Position numbers and translations under genes: made by a program. The notes below the pieces were generated by a model. It saw nothing but the letters and a program-made list of their open reading frames with translations, did no database searches and was not told the DNA's origin. Below, in pieces: positions 54,059-62,796 of a stretch of DNA of 64,000 nt. The stretch spans positions 1,054,001 to 1,118,000 of the forward strand of contig OZ241910.1 of assembly GCA_965203755.1 (NCBI GenBank). Direction: 5' to 3'. The DNA comes from UBA6055 sp965203755 (GTDB lineage: Bacteria > Chloroflexota > Anaerolineae > Aggregatilineales > Phototrophicaceae). Within the stretch, counting starts at the first letter, position 1, and every line of letters begins with the position of its first letter.

Positions 54059-54886
54059 ATGCCGGAACTGCCCGAAGTCGAGACGGTGGTCCGCGGGCTG
54101 CGCGAACCCCTGATTGGACATAGCATACAAAGGATGTGGCATGACTGGGGGAAGACGATCCATTCTCCGCCGCCAGCCGAATTCGCCGCGCGGGCGGTCG
54201 GTCAGACGGTGCATGCCATCCATCGCCGCGCCAAATATATTCTAATCGAGCTCGATACCGATGTGCTGATGGTGCATCTCAAAATGTCGGGCCGTTTATA
54301 TGTCGCCGCCAATGAAACGCGCCGCCGCGCCGACAAATGGGTTCATCTGCGCTTTGATCTGGATAGGGGCAAGCAGCTGCGCTTTTCCGACTCGCGCAAG
54401 TTTGGCAGAGTGTATTTAACCGACGACGCGGAAAAACTGCTGGGGCATTTGGGGCCGGAACCGCTTGGCGCAGCCTTTGCGCCGACCCTGTTTCGCGAAC
54501 GGCTGCAAGGGCGCCGGCGCATGATCAAGCCGCTTCTGCTCGACCAGAGCTTTATCGCCGGCATCGGCAACATCTATGCCGACGAGGCTTTGTTTCGGGC
54601 TGGCATTCATCCGACAGTCCGCGCCAATCAGCTAACAGACCCGGACATTGAACGGCTGCATCAAACCATCCGCGATTCATTGGCTGACGGCATCCGGCAT
54701 GAAGGCGCCAGCATTAGCTGGTATCTCAAACCGGACGGCGCCAAAGGCGATTCGCAAAATCATTTCTATGTCTACGGTCGGCACAGCCAGCCCTGCAAGC
54801 GCTGCGGCGCCATCATCAGCAAGATTCGGGTTGCCCAGCGCGGCAGCCACTACTGCCCAAGCTGCCAGCCGCGGCGCTTGGATTAA
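54059..54886 (+). CDS. mutM: Formamidopyrimidine-DNA glycosylase
   Basis: Removes 8-oxoguanine and formamidopyrimidines and nicks the abasic site. The 275-residue product starts MPELPEVETVVRGL, giving the catalytic Pro2 and Glu3 after Met removal; Lys in KYILIEL, a GIGNIYADEALF helix-turn-helix, and the C-terminal zinc finger (CKRCG then CPSC). All key residues are present. The start is fixed by the N-terminal proline requirement. It is divergent from dnaE; its upstream region has TAAAAT touching the start codon, too close to serve as a -10. Confidence 0.96.
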   Translation: MPELPEVETVVRGLREPLIGHSIQRMWHDWGKTIHSPPPAEFAARAVGQTVHAIHRRAKYILIELDTDVLMVHLKMSGRLYVAANETRRRADKWVHLRFDLDRGKQLRFSDSRKFGRVYLTDDAEKLLGHLGPEPLGAAFAPTLFRERLQGRRRMIKPLLLDQSFIAGIGNIYADEALFRAGIHPTVRANQLTDPDIERLHQTIRDSLADGIRHEGASISWYLKPDGAKGDSQNHFYVYGRHSQPCKRCGAIISKIRVAQRGSHYCPSCQPRRLD

Positions 54887-54905
54887 CCAAGCCGCCAACA
54901 GGTCA

Positions 54906-55775
54906 TCAGCCGACTGTATTATCATACTGAAACTCAAAAGGCTGTACGGTGAACCGCCCGTTTTCATTTTGGCGCAGGCGACCGGCCGCCTTGACCGCAT
55001 CATGCGGGAAGATCAGCAGCGCATTGGTTTCCAGCGCCCAGCGCTGCCAGACGCGCTTGGTTTCCAGCGTGACCAAGGGTTCAAGATCATAGGCAGTCAT
55101 CCAAGCCAGACGTTCAATGTGAACAGCAAAAGATGCCAGGTCGCACAGAAACGCGGCGCATTCACCCCGACTTTCAATGCGAACGCTCATGTGTCCGGGC
55201 GTATGCCCCGGCGTCGCCACCGCCGTGACTCCTGGGGCGATCTCGGCATCGCCTTCCAGCAGGCGCATTTGTCCCGATTCAAACAGCGGCGCATAATTGT
55301 CCAGCCGATAGGCGGCGCGGGTTCGCTCGTTGGGCCTAAGAGCGTCTTGGTATTCGCGCCGCTGCGCGATATATTCGGCATTCGGGAAGGCCGGCGCCGG
55401 CGCCCCGTCCGCATTGATGCGATGATTGCCGCTGCAATGGTCATCATGCAGATGCGTATTAACCACCATGTCGATATCGGCGGGCGACATGCCAATCTCT
55501 GCCAGCCCCCGATGCGTTCCATCCATGCCGCTCATGCTGTAACGTTTTTGCTGTTCCAAAGACAGCGTATTGCCGAAGCCGGTATCGACCAGGATATGTT
55601 TGCCAGCGGCGCGAATCAGCAGATTATGGGTGGACATCGGAATCAGGTGGCGGTCATCGGCTTGTACATATCTCGACCACAGCACGCGCGGCACCAAGCC
55701 GAAGGGCCCGCCCGGATCCACCCAGGTGGCGGCATCATTAAATACAAAGAGGTCAATATCGCCAATGGCAATCAT
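54906..55775 (-). CDS. Metallo-beta-lactamase-fold hydrolase
   Basis: 289 residues from the ATG at 55775, which has AGGA six bases upstream (an upstream in-frame start at 55844 adds 23 residues without homology pattern). The metal site is clear: THLHDDHCSGN, TPGHTPGHMS and the later Asp in LCDLA, plus a terminal His. The order resembles the lactonase/AhlD-like and SoxH groups, which hydrolyse esters, lactones or thioesters. No signal peptide, so cytoplasmic. The substrate is unknown. It runs convergently to mutM and lies downstream of a winged-helix gene on the same strand, 88 bases apart, which may control it. Confidence 0.85.
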   Translation of the reverse strand: MIAIGDIDLFVFNDAATWVDPGGPFGLVPRVLWSRYVQADDRHLIPMSTHNLLIRAAGKHILVDTGFGNTLSLEQQKRYSMSGMDGTHRGLAEIGMSPADIDMVVNTHLHDDHCSGNHRINADGAPAPAFPNAEYIAQRREYQDALRPNERTRAAYRLDNYAPLFESGQMRLLEGDAEIAPGVTAVATPGHTPGHMSVRIESRGECAAFLCDLASFAVHIERLAWMTAYDLEPLVTLETKRVWQRWALETNALLIFPHDAVKAAGRLRQNENGRFTVQPFEFQYDNTVG

Positions 55776-55863
55776 TCGCTGTCCTATACTGCGCGCTGCC
55801 AGCAAGCCGGATGACAATCGCAAATCGTCATCGAGTCCGGGCAAAGCCTTGCGGAAGAACCGC

Positions 55864-56241
55864 TTAACCCGGTTTATGGCGGGGGTTGTGAATCACGCAA
55901 TGGATGGCTTTGACGCGGAAATCGCGGTCGCGGCAGGCTGCCATAAAATCGCGAACCAAGGCGCGCGCCTCGCTGTGATCGGTCAGCTGATAAACGCAAG
56001 CCTGCTTCCGCTTGGTCGCCGACAGCAGATCCACCTCGACCAGACCATCCAGATGGCACAGTATCGCCTCTTTGTCACGGGCGATACAGGCGGCGATATT
56101 TTCAGCTGTGTCTTGCAGATGAGGGTTATCGTGGAAAAAACGAATCAAATCCCACTTGATAAACGAATTGACCTTGGTCTCAATAAATTCCCGCCATTGA
56201 CCAGGCATATCAACCGAAGTGGATGGCTGGCTTTGCACCAT
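55864..56241 (-). CDS. Small winged-helix protein, probable transcription regulator
   Basis: 125 residues. The central part (about 26-90) reads as a winged helix: KWDLIRFFHDNPHLQ, then AENIAACIARDKEAILCHLDGLVEVDLL as helix-turn-helix, and VYQLTDHSEAR as the wing end. No effector domain; a short C-terminal helix with two cysteines follows. The ATG at 56241 has GGAGA upstream. It may regulate the metallo-hydrolase gene just downstream. Not recognised as a named family. Confidence 0.65.
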   Translation of the reverse strand: MVQSQPSTSVDMPGQWREFIETKVNSFIKWDLIRFFHDNPHLQDTAENIAACIARDKEAILCHLDGLVEVDLLSATKRKQACVYQLTDHSEARALVRDFMAACRDRDFRVKAIHCVIHNPRHKPG

Positions 56242-56429
56242 AGACTTTTCTCCTTAACCTTGAGCCAAAGTTTGGACGCGTCTCCACTTATAACAATAAA
56301 ACAAACACATCGCCACCTAAAAAGCTGATATTGGGTTGATATTCAGTTGATATGCACAAAAATAACTGTCAATTTTTGTCGGATTTAACCTCCAAGCGGA
56401 TAGAGATGGCAAGCGATTATCAATCCATG

Positions 56430-59234
56430 TCAGGCTTCTTGCCATTTTCCTGATGTTTGGTCTTGGCGCATGTGGCAGTGTTTGTACTTCTTGCCGCTGC
56501 CGCACCAGCACTGTGCATTGCGGCGCGGACGATTTTTGCTTTTGCGAACCGTTTGCTGTCGGGGACGGTCGGCGCTGCCGAAGGTCGCATCTGGGCGGTA
56601 TTCGCGGGTTCGGCGCCGCTTTTGCGGTGTTTGCACAATCGCCGGCTGCACCAGAAAGATATTGCGCGAAGCAATCTGGCGATAGGTATCTTCGACGATG
56701 CGAAACATCTGGAAGCCCTGCCGCTGATACTCCACCAAGGGGTCTTTCTGCGCCACCGCCTGCAAACCAATGCCTTCCCGCAGAATATCCAAATCGGTCA
56801 GATGCCGCTGCCAGTAGTGGTCAAGCGCGCGAATCACGGTTTGGCGTTCGGCAATTTCCATAAGGCCCTCGCGCGCTTCTTCGAGCTGCATTCGCTTGGC
56901 CCGCAGCATCTCGCGTATATGAGCGGTCAGTTTTTCCACCAGTTCTTCCGGCTCAAGCTCATCCAAGGCCTCGGGCGTGATTTCTTCCGCGATGGGCAGG
57001 CCGGTGCTTGCCATTTGCTGATACATCGCCCCAGCTTCCAGCAATTCGCCTTCATAGTCGGCGGAAAAGATATTCTCAACCGCAGCCGCGGCCTGCTCTT
57101 CAATCATGGCGAGATAATCGGCGTGCAGCCGCTGGGCATTTTTCTTCAGCCAATCCAGCCGTTGGGCATAGATGATCTCGCGCTGGCGGTTGACCACATC
57201 GTCGTATTCGACGACGCGCTTGCGAATATCGAAGTTGTGTCCTTCGACGCGGATTTGCGCCTGTTCGATGGACTTGCTGATCATGCCATGCTGAATCGCT
57301 TCATCTTCGGGGAAGCCGGCCGTCTTCATCAGCCGTTTTACATTGTCGTTGGCAAAACGTCTCATCAGTTCATCGTCCAGGCTCAAATAAAAGCGCGATT
57401 CACCGGGGTCTCCCTGACGGCCAGCGCGGCCGCGCAGCTGATTGTCAATGCGGCGGGCTTCGTGACGTTCGGTGCCCAAGACAAACAGGCCGCCAGCCGT
57501 CAGCACAAGCTGCCGGTCGCGTTCAACCCGCGTTTGGGCATCCGCCAGCGCCTGCCGCCATTGCGCTTCGCTTGCTTCGGTCAGGTCAATCCCTCGTCGG
57601 CGCAATGCCTGCCGCGCCAGCCCCTCTGGATTCCCTCCCAAGAGAATATCGACGCCGCGTCCAGCCATATTGGTGGCAATCGTCACCGCCGCCGGACGCC
57701 CGGCCTGGGTGATAATCTCGGCTTCTTTTTCATGCTGTTTCGCATTCAAGACCTCATGCCCGATATTGGCTTTATTGAGATAGCTGCTAAGCCGTTCCGA
57801 AGTTTCGACGGCGACAGTGCCCACCAGAATCGGCTGACCGCGTTCGTTTCGCTCGCGGATCGCGGCGACAATCGCATTCCATTTCGCCTTTTCGTTGACA
57901 TAAATCAAATCATTGCCGTCATCGCGAATCACCGGCCGATGCGTCGGGATCGGCGCCACATCCAACTCATAAGTTTTCTCAAACTCTTCGGCTTCGGTCA
58001 GGGCGGTGCCGGTCATGCCAGCCAGTTTGTCATACATACGAAAGAAGTTCTGGAAGGTAATCGTCGCCATCGTGATGTTCTCGCGGCGGATCTGGACGCC
58101 TTCCTTAGCCTCAATCGCCTGATGCAGGCCTTCTGAAAAGCGGCGGCCGGGCATCAAACGTCCGGTGAAATCGTCCACAATAATGACCTCGCCGTTTTGG
58201 ACAATGTATTCTTTATCGTTTTGATAAAGCGTCTGCGCCCGCAGACAATTATCGAGATAAGGCAGCATCTCGGCATTGTCGGGATGATAAAGCTGCTCCA
58301 AGCCCAGCGCCCGCTCGACTTTTTCGACGCCGCGGTCGGTTAAATAGACGATGCGGTCTTTGATGTCCAGCACAAAATCGCCATCGGGCTCTTCGGCTTC
58401 GACGCTGTCTTCACTGCTCCGCTTGAGCTTTTTGACGATTAGGGCAAAGCGGCGGTAATAATCTGAAGGTTCGTCTGAAGGGCCCGAAATAATCAGCGGC
58501 GTTCGGGCTTCGTCGATCAGGATGTTATCGACCTCATCGACAATCGCATAGCGCAATTCGCGCTGCGCCAGCCCTTCGTGTGACAGCACCATGTTGTCGC
58601 GCAGATAGTCGAAGCCAAATTCGTTATTCGTGCCATACAAAATATCGGCTTGGTAGGCTTCGCGGCGGCTGATGGGCCGCAGATTTTGGTAGCGGGCATC
58701 GTCCGAGATAAAATTCGGGTCATAGAGGAACGAACCGCTGTCGGGCTGGCCGCCGGTGTTTTGGATGACCGCCGCCGACAAGCCAAGCAGATGATAGATT
58801 GGGCCCATCGTCTGCAAGCCGTGCTTGCTCAAATAATCATTGGGCGTGACCAGATGCGCGCCCCGCCCTTCCAGCGCATTCAAATAAAGCGGCAGGGTAG
58901 CCACCAGAGTTTTGCCCTCGCCGGTTTTCATTTCAGCGATTCGTCCCTCGTGCAGGACAATGCCGCCAATCATCTGCACATCGTAATGGCGCAGGCCGGT
59001 CGTCCGCACCGATGCCTCGCGGACAGCGGCAAAAGCCTCAACCAGGATATCTTCAAAACTGACGCCTTTCGCCAGCCTCGCTTTGAAATCGGCTGTTTTT
59101 GCCCGCAGCTGCTCATTGCTCAATTTTTGGCAGGCCGCTTCTTGGGCATTGATTTTTTCAACGGTGTCCTGATAGACGGCAATAGCCCGTTCCATTGGAT
59201 CGCCGAAAATGGTTTTGACTATATTCCGAAACAT
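56430..59234 (-). CDS. secA: Preprotein translocase ATPase SecA
   Basis: Motor of the Sec export pathway at the membrane. 934 residues: N-terminal FRNIVKTIFGDP, Walker A MKTGEGKTLVATLP, VDEVDNILIDEARTPLIISG, the preprotein cross-linking domain, second motor with TNMAGRGVDILLGG and RGRAGRQGDPG, the helical scaffold, and a C-terminal SEC-C zinc motif (CWCGSGKKYKHCH) for SecB or ribosome contact. All in normal order and length. A TG-extended -10 (59279 to 59271) precedes it with a leader of about 30 bases. A second, accessory SecA cannot be excluded but the full C-terminus suggests the housekeeping one. Confidence 0.97.
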   Translation of the reverse strand: MFRNIVKTIFGDPMERAIAVYQDTVEKINAQEAACQKLSNEQLRAKTADFKARLAKGVSFEDILVEAFAAVREASVRTTGLRHYDVQMIGGIVLHEGRIAEMKTGEGKTLVATLPLYLNALEGRGAHLVTPNDYLSKHGLQTMGPIYHLLGLSAAVIQNTGGQPDSGSFLYDPNFISDDARYQNLRPISRREAYQADILYGTNNEFGFDYLRDNMVLSHEGLAQRELRYAIVDEVDNILIDEARTPLIISGPSDEPSDYYRRFALIVKKLKRSSEDSVEAEEPDGDFVLDIKDRIVYLTDRGVEKVERALGLEQLYHPDNAEMLPYLDNCLRAQTLYQNDKEYIVQNGEVIIVDDFTGRLMPGRRFSEGLHQAIEAKEGVQIRRENITMATITFQNFFRMYDKLAGMTGTALTEAEEFEKTYELDVAPIPTHRPVIRDDGNDLIYVNEKAKWNAIVAAIRERNERGQPILVGTVAVETSERLSSYLNKANIGHEVLNAKQHEKEAEIITQAGRPAAVTIATNMAGRGVDILLGGNPEGLARQALRRRGIDLTEASEAQWRQALADAQTRVERDRQLVLTAGGLFVLGTERHEARRIDNQLRGRAGRQGDPGESRFYLSLDDELMRRFANDNVKRLMKTAGFPEDEAIQHGMISKSIEQAQIRVEGHNFDIRKRVVEYDDVVNRQREIIYAQRLDWLKKNAQRLHADYLAMIEEQAAAAVENIFSADYEGELLEAGAMYQQMASTGLPIAEEITPEALDELEPEELVEKLTAHIREMLRAKRMQLEEAREGLMEIAERQTVIRALDHYWQRHLTDLDILREGIGLQAVAQKDPLVEYQRQGFQMFRIVEDTYRQIASRNIFLVQPAIVQTPQKRRRTREYRPDATFGSADRPRQQTVRKSKNRPRRNAQCWCGSGKKYKHCHMRQDQTSGKWQEA

Positions 59235-59270
59235 AGCGCCTCACATGGTCGTCGTTGTACGCTGTGAATG

Positions 59271-59279
59271 ATTATATCA
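59271..59279 (-). promoter_or_regulatory. TG-extended -10 promoter of secA
   Basis: On the minus strand TGATATAAT (59279 to 59271), with no matching -35 at 16-18 bases. The start point would be near 59264. Confidence 0.45.
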
Positions 59280-59364
59280 TATCATCCTGGACGGTCTGTT
59301 CGAGCCTGGGGCCAGCTGTGATAGAATTGACTTGACTGCCGGCGGCAAAAGCAAGGATATGATT

Positions 59365-60330
59365 ATGCAATATACTCGTCTGGGACGTACAGGGCTAAAG
59401 GTCAGCCGCCTGTGTCTGGGCACCATGAATTTTGGCGCCAGCGCCGACGAAGCCACATCCTTCGCGCTGATGGATCGGGCAGTTGACGGCGGCATCAACT
59501 TCCTTGATACCGCCAATATCTACTCTCGCTGGATTGACGGACACCAGGGCGGCGAATCCGAAACTGTGATTGGCAAGTGGCTCAAATCCAAAAACAGACG
59601 CGATATCGTCATCGCCAGCAAAGTCCGCGGCCGAATGTGGGATGGGCCCAATGGCGAGGGTCTCGGTCGCCAGCATATTGTTCATGCGGCTGAAGACAGC
59701 CTCCGCCGCCTGCAAACCGATTATATCGACCTTTATCAAACCCACTGGTTCGACGAATCAAGGCCAATGGAAGAGACTCTGGCGGCGCTGGATGCGCTGG
59801 TCCAAGCCGGCAAAGTCCGTTATATCGGCGCCAGCAACCATCCAGCCTGGATGCTTATGAAATCCTGCTGGCTAAGCGACCGACATCAGCTTGTGCGTTA
59901 TGATTCGCTTCAGCCGCATTACAGTCTGTTTCATCGAGCCGAATATGAAGGCGAGCTTGAGGCTGTCTGCGCCGACCAGCAGATTGCGGTTCTGCCCTAC
60001 AGCCCCTTGGCGGCTGGATTCGCGACCGGCAAATACACCCGCAGCGACAAGTCGCCAGACAACAGCCGCGCCGGCGGCAGCTTGATTCGAGCTTTAATCG
60101 ACAATGAGGCTGCCCATCAGGCGCTGGATGTCATGCGGGGAATCGCCGCCGCTCACAAGGCGCCGGCGGCGCAGGTGGCGCTGGCATGGCTGCTGGCGAA
60201 GCCGGCGATTACCGCGCCCATTATCGGCGCCCGCCGGCTTGAACACCTGGAGGACGCGCTTGGCGCGGCTGAACTCACATTGAACGATGAGGAGCTTCGC
60301 CAGCTGGATGCGGCGACGGCGATGTTCTAG
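59365..60330 (+). CDS. Aldo/keto reductase
   Basis: NAD(P)H-dependent oxidoreductase with a TIM-barrel fold. The 321-residue product starts MQYTRLGRTGLKVSRLCLGTMNFG and has the catalytic tetrad in family positions (Asp in LDTANIYS with Tyr, Lys in IASKV, His in YQTHWFD), then IGASNH, and AQVALAWLLAKP with PIIGAR for cofactor binding. The pattern is that of the AKR11/YajO-like group. The ATG at 59365 follows AAGG by eight bases; the two upstream starts (59359, 59332) do not. Substrate unknown. It stands alone, divergent from secA. Confidence 0.92.
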   Translation: MQYTRLGRTGLKVSRLCLGTMNFGASADEATSFALMDRAVDGGINFLDTANIYSRWIDGHQGGESETVIGKWLKSKNRRDIVIASKVRGRMWDGPNGEGLGRQHIVHAAEDSLRRLQTDYIDLYQTHWFDESRPMEETLAALDALVQAGKVRYIGASNHPAWMLMKSCWLSDRHQLVRYDSLQPHYSLFHRAEYEGELEAVCADQQIAVLPYSPLAAGFATGKYTRSDKSPDNSRAGGSLIRALIDNEAAHQALDVMRGIAAAHKAPAAQVALAWLLAKPAITAPIIGARRLEHLEDALGAAELTLNDEELRQLDAATAMF

Positions 60331-60369
60331 CGCGGGGATGATTTCGGAAAATGAAGGGCGCGGCGAAAG

Positions 60370-61095
60370 CTATGCCTGTTTTTGATACTGACTGATCCAT
60401 CGTGATATCGGGCGGCGCAGCAGCGCGAAAATAACAAACAGGCCCGCCGCCCCGACGTAAAACATCAGCAGGACGTTTTGGTTTTGGGATGCTTCGGCGC
60501 CAATGAGGACGAATGCGAAGGTCGGCAGCAGACCGCCGATGAAGGATACGGCCACATATACCGATATCGGTATGCGGCCAAAGCCAACGGCATAGCTGAT
60601 AAAGTCATAGACAGAAAACAGCAGCACCCGCGCCGCCAGCAGAGATTTCCAATCGTCCAGATAGCGTTCATAGAACCCGTCGATTTTTTTCATCGCCGCC
60701 GCGCCAACGAAGCGCTCGACAATCCGGCGGCCAAACATGCGGGCAATGATGACATTGACGGCGCCGCCCAGCAACTCGCCCAGCAGGGAGTACAGCGTTC
60801 CTTCAGCCACACCGAAGAGGACGCCGGAGGCGAATTGGATTGGGCCGGCGGACAAGGGGGCGATGGTAAAGGTCAGCGCTTTGATGCCGATAAAAATCAG
60901 CGGGCCCAAGATGCCGGCGCCGGCGATGGTCTGCTGCAATTCTTCCAGCCCGATGGAGCGCACCAGCAGAAACAAAGACGTAAGCAGTCCCAAAAACAGC
61001 AGCCCGCCAGCAAGCAAGCTGCGCGTCGATATTTCGTCTTCCGGCTTCTCGATGCCATCGGACGGCGCCGGCGTCGAACTGTCGCGATTATTCAT
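60370..61095 (-). CDS. VTT-domain (TVP38/TMEM64, DedA-related) membrane protein
   Basis: 241 residues with five or six helices. The VTT core is visible: PLSAGPIQFASGVLFGVAEG (re-entrant loop region), the glycine-rich LLGELLGGAVNVIIARMFGRR, and RVLLFSVYDFISYAVGFGRIP. Related proteins move lipids or lipid-linked carriers across membranes. A charged N-terminal tail of about 25 residues is cytoplasmic. It overlaps the 3' end of prs by eight bases on the same strand, so the two are co-transcribed with this gene second. Confidence 0.82.
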   Translation of the reverse strand: MNNRDSSTPAPSDGIEKPEDEISTRSLLAGGLLFLGLLTSLFLLVRSIGLEELQQTIAGAGILGPLIFIGIKALTFTIAPLSAGPIQFASGVLFGVAEGTLYSLLGELLGGAVNVIIARMFGRRIVERFVGAAAMKKIDGFYERYLDDWKSLLAARVLLFSVYDFISYAVGFGRIPISVYVAVSFIGGLLPTFAFVLIGAEASQNQNVLLMFYVGAAGLFVIFALLRRPISRWISQYQKQA

Positions 61096-62152
61096 TAAAG
61101 AGCGCGCCTACGCTTCGCCCTTCATGCGCCCGCAAGATCACCTCGCCCAGCAAGGGCGCGATGGAAAGCACCGTCATATTGGGCAGCTTTCGATTATTGG
61201 GCAGCGGCAGTGTATTGGTAAAGATAATCTCGCGCAGATTCAGGCTGGAAAATCGCTGATAAGCCTCATCAGTGAAGAAGGGATGCGTAAAAGCAAGCAG
61301 CACATCTCTAGCGCCATAATCCTGAACCACATGAACTGCGTTGACAATACTGCTGGCGGTATTCACCTCGTCGTCAACCAGCAGAACGGTTTTGCCCTTC
61401 ACATCGCCAATCAGCGACAAGGCTTCGGGGCTTTCGGCATTATCGACGCGCCGCTTTTCCACAAACGCCAGCGGCACCGCCAGCGCTTCCGCCCAATTCC
61501 GACCTTGTTTGGCGAAACCCAAGTCGGTGGCGACGACTACCAGATTGTCCAGGTCGCCATTGGTGAGTTGAGTTTTGACATAATCGCTCAACAAGTGGAA
61601 GGCGGTGAGCGCATCGCCGGGGATATTGAAGAAGCCTTGGATTTGGCCGGAGTGCAGATCAATCGTCATATAGCGGTCGACGCCGGCGGTCTCCATAATG
61701 TTCGCCACTAAACGAGCCGTGATCGGGACGCGCGGCTGATCTTTCTTGTCCGAGCGGGTGTAGCTCATATACGGGACAACCAGATTGATGCGCCAGGCTG
61801 AATCGCGCTTGAGGGCATCGATCATAATCAGCATTTCCATAAAATTGTCATGCACTGGCGATGCCATCGTCTGCACCAGATAAACATCCTTGCCGCGCAC
61901 GCTCTCCTCCAGTTTGATAAAGATATTCTCATTCGAGAACACACTGCGGGTATAGATGCCCGGCTGCAAGTTATAGGCCGACACGCCGCAGATGTAATCC
62001 GCGATCTCTTTGCCCAAGCCCTTCGACGCGCTGCCGCAGAAAATCTTCATCGAGCCGAAACGCATGGTCGACGACATGACCTGCTCTTCTTGATGGACTT
62101 GGCTCATCTTGTTCGGGTTATATTTGGCCCCGGGAACTTTTGCCATATTCAT
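61088..62152 (-). CDS. prs: Ribose-phosphate pyrophosphokinase (PRPP synthetase)
   Basis: Makes PRPP from ribose-5-phosphate and ATP for nucleotide, His and Trp synthesis. The catalytic part begins MKIFCGSASKGLGKEIA and has VQTMASP, NLVVPYMSYTRSDKKDQPR (ATP region), TIDLHSGQIQGFF, the ATDLGFAKQGRNWAE loop with EKRR, and the PRPP loop LLVDDEVNTASSI. That loop is usually DDMIDTAGT, so this is a divergent type. The start is uncertain: ATG 62152 follows GGATGAG; GTG 62164 and ATG 62146 are alternatives, and all leave a poorly conserved N-terminal tail of about 30 residues. TATAAT on the minus strand at 62236-62231 may be its -10. Confidence 0.92.
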   Translation of the reverse strand: MNMAKVPGAKYNPNKMSQVHQEEQVMSSTMRFGSMKIFCGSASKGLGKEIADYICGVSAYNLQPGIYTRSVFSNENIFIKLEESVRGKDVYLVQTMASPVHDNFMEMLIMIDALKRDSAWRINLVVPYMSYTRSDKKDQPRVPITARLVANIMETAGVDRYMTIDLHSGQIQGFFNIPGDALTAFHLLSDYVKTQLTNGDLDNLVVVATDLGFAKQGRNWAEALAVPLAFVEKRRVDNAESPEALSLIGDVKGKTVLLVDDEVNTASSIVNAVHVVQDYGARDVLLAFTHPFFTDEAYQRFSSLNLREIIFTNTLPLPNNRKLPNMTVLSIAPLLGEVILRAHEGRSVGALFNE

Positions 62153-62248
62153 GCTCTCATCCACTTGCCGGATTGTGCAAACCGCTGATGATGACCGGCC
62201 GGCCTAATCTCGGCGGCATAGGTTGATTTCATTATAATCCATGATGGT

Positions 62249-62285
62249 CCAAATAAAAACGTCCGCCGGCAGCGGCGAACGTTTT
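62249..62285 (-). terminator. Rho-independent terminator after trxA
   Basis: A 13-base stem with one mismatch and a four-base loop (62256-62285), followed on the minus strand by TTTTTATTT. It lies 21 bases after the thioredoxin stop codon and upstream of prs. Confidence 0.8.
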
Positions 62286-62306
62286 GGGCTGTCAATCGGG
62301 GCGGTC

Positions 62307-62633
62307 CTAGATATGGGCGCTGATTTTGTTCACGATTCGGCCCTTGGGCGTGAAGCCGGTAATGCGCTCAACGGCTTGGCCATCTTTGAAAAGCACCAGG
62401 GTCGGGATGCTCATAATGCCATAATTCATCAGGATTTCCTGATTGACATCGGCATCCACCTTAGCCACGCGCAGCCTGCCAACGTATTCATCCGCGATTT
62501 CATCAACAATCGGGGCGATCATCTTACAAGGCCCACACCATTCAGCCCAGAAATCGACCAGTACCGGGGTGACGCTGTCCAGCACTTGGGTTTGGAACTC
62601 GTCTTTGCTGACCTCGAAAGTTTTCAAGCTCAT
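62307..62633 (-). CDS. trxA: Thioredoxin
   Basis: Small dithiol reductant of the cytoplasm. 108 residues with the active site AEWCGPCKMIAP, cis-proline segment SIPTLVLFKDG and the closing VERITGF. The ATG at 62633 is chosen because AAAGGAG lies about 10 bases upstream; the longer frame to 62681 adds 16 residues without a site. It is a single-gene transcript, ended by the terminator at 62249-62285, and is divergent from hrcA. The 163 bases between the two starts contain promoters for both. Confidence 0.97.
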   Translation of the reverse strand: MSLKTFEVSKDEFQTQVLDSVTPVLVDFWAEWCGPCKMIAPIVDEIADEYVGRLRVAKVDADVNQEILMNYGIMSIPTLVLFKDGQAVERITGFTPKGRIVNKISAHI

Positions 62634-62740
62634 TGGATTCAATCTCCTTTGTGTTATTGGATGATTTGCCAACTGGAACATTTTTCCTTATACATTTTAT
62701 AGACGCCGGCGTTTGGCTGCATCTTACACTTGATTTTCGT

Positions 62741-62769
62741 TTGACGCCCCGCCAGCCGCGTGATAGCAT
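62741..62769 (+). promoter_or_regulatory. Predicted promoter of hrcA
   Basis: TTGACG (62741-62746) and TAGCAT (62764-62769) with a 17-base spacer; leader about 20 bases. No CIRCE operator (TTAGCACTC-N9-GAGTGCTAA) overlaps it. Confidence 0.45.
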
Positions 62770-62796
62770 TCAGTCTATCCATAAGCAGGCAGCCCA

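Noticed and set aside
53765..54059. TAAAAT directly before the mutM ATG as a -10
   Set aside because: It touches the start codon, so transcription would begin inside the gene.
56457..58136. 559-codon open frame opposite secA
   Set aside because: SecA on the other strand is certain; the translation has no domain pattern.
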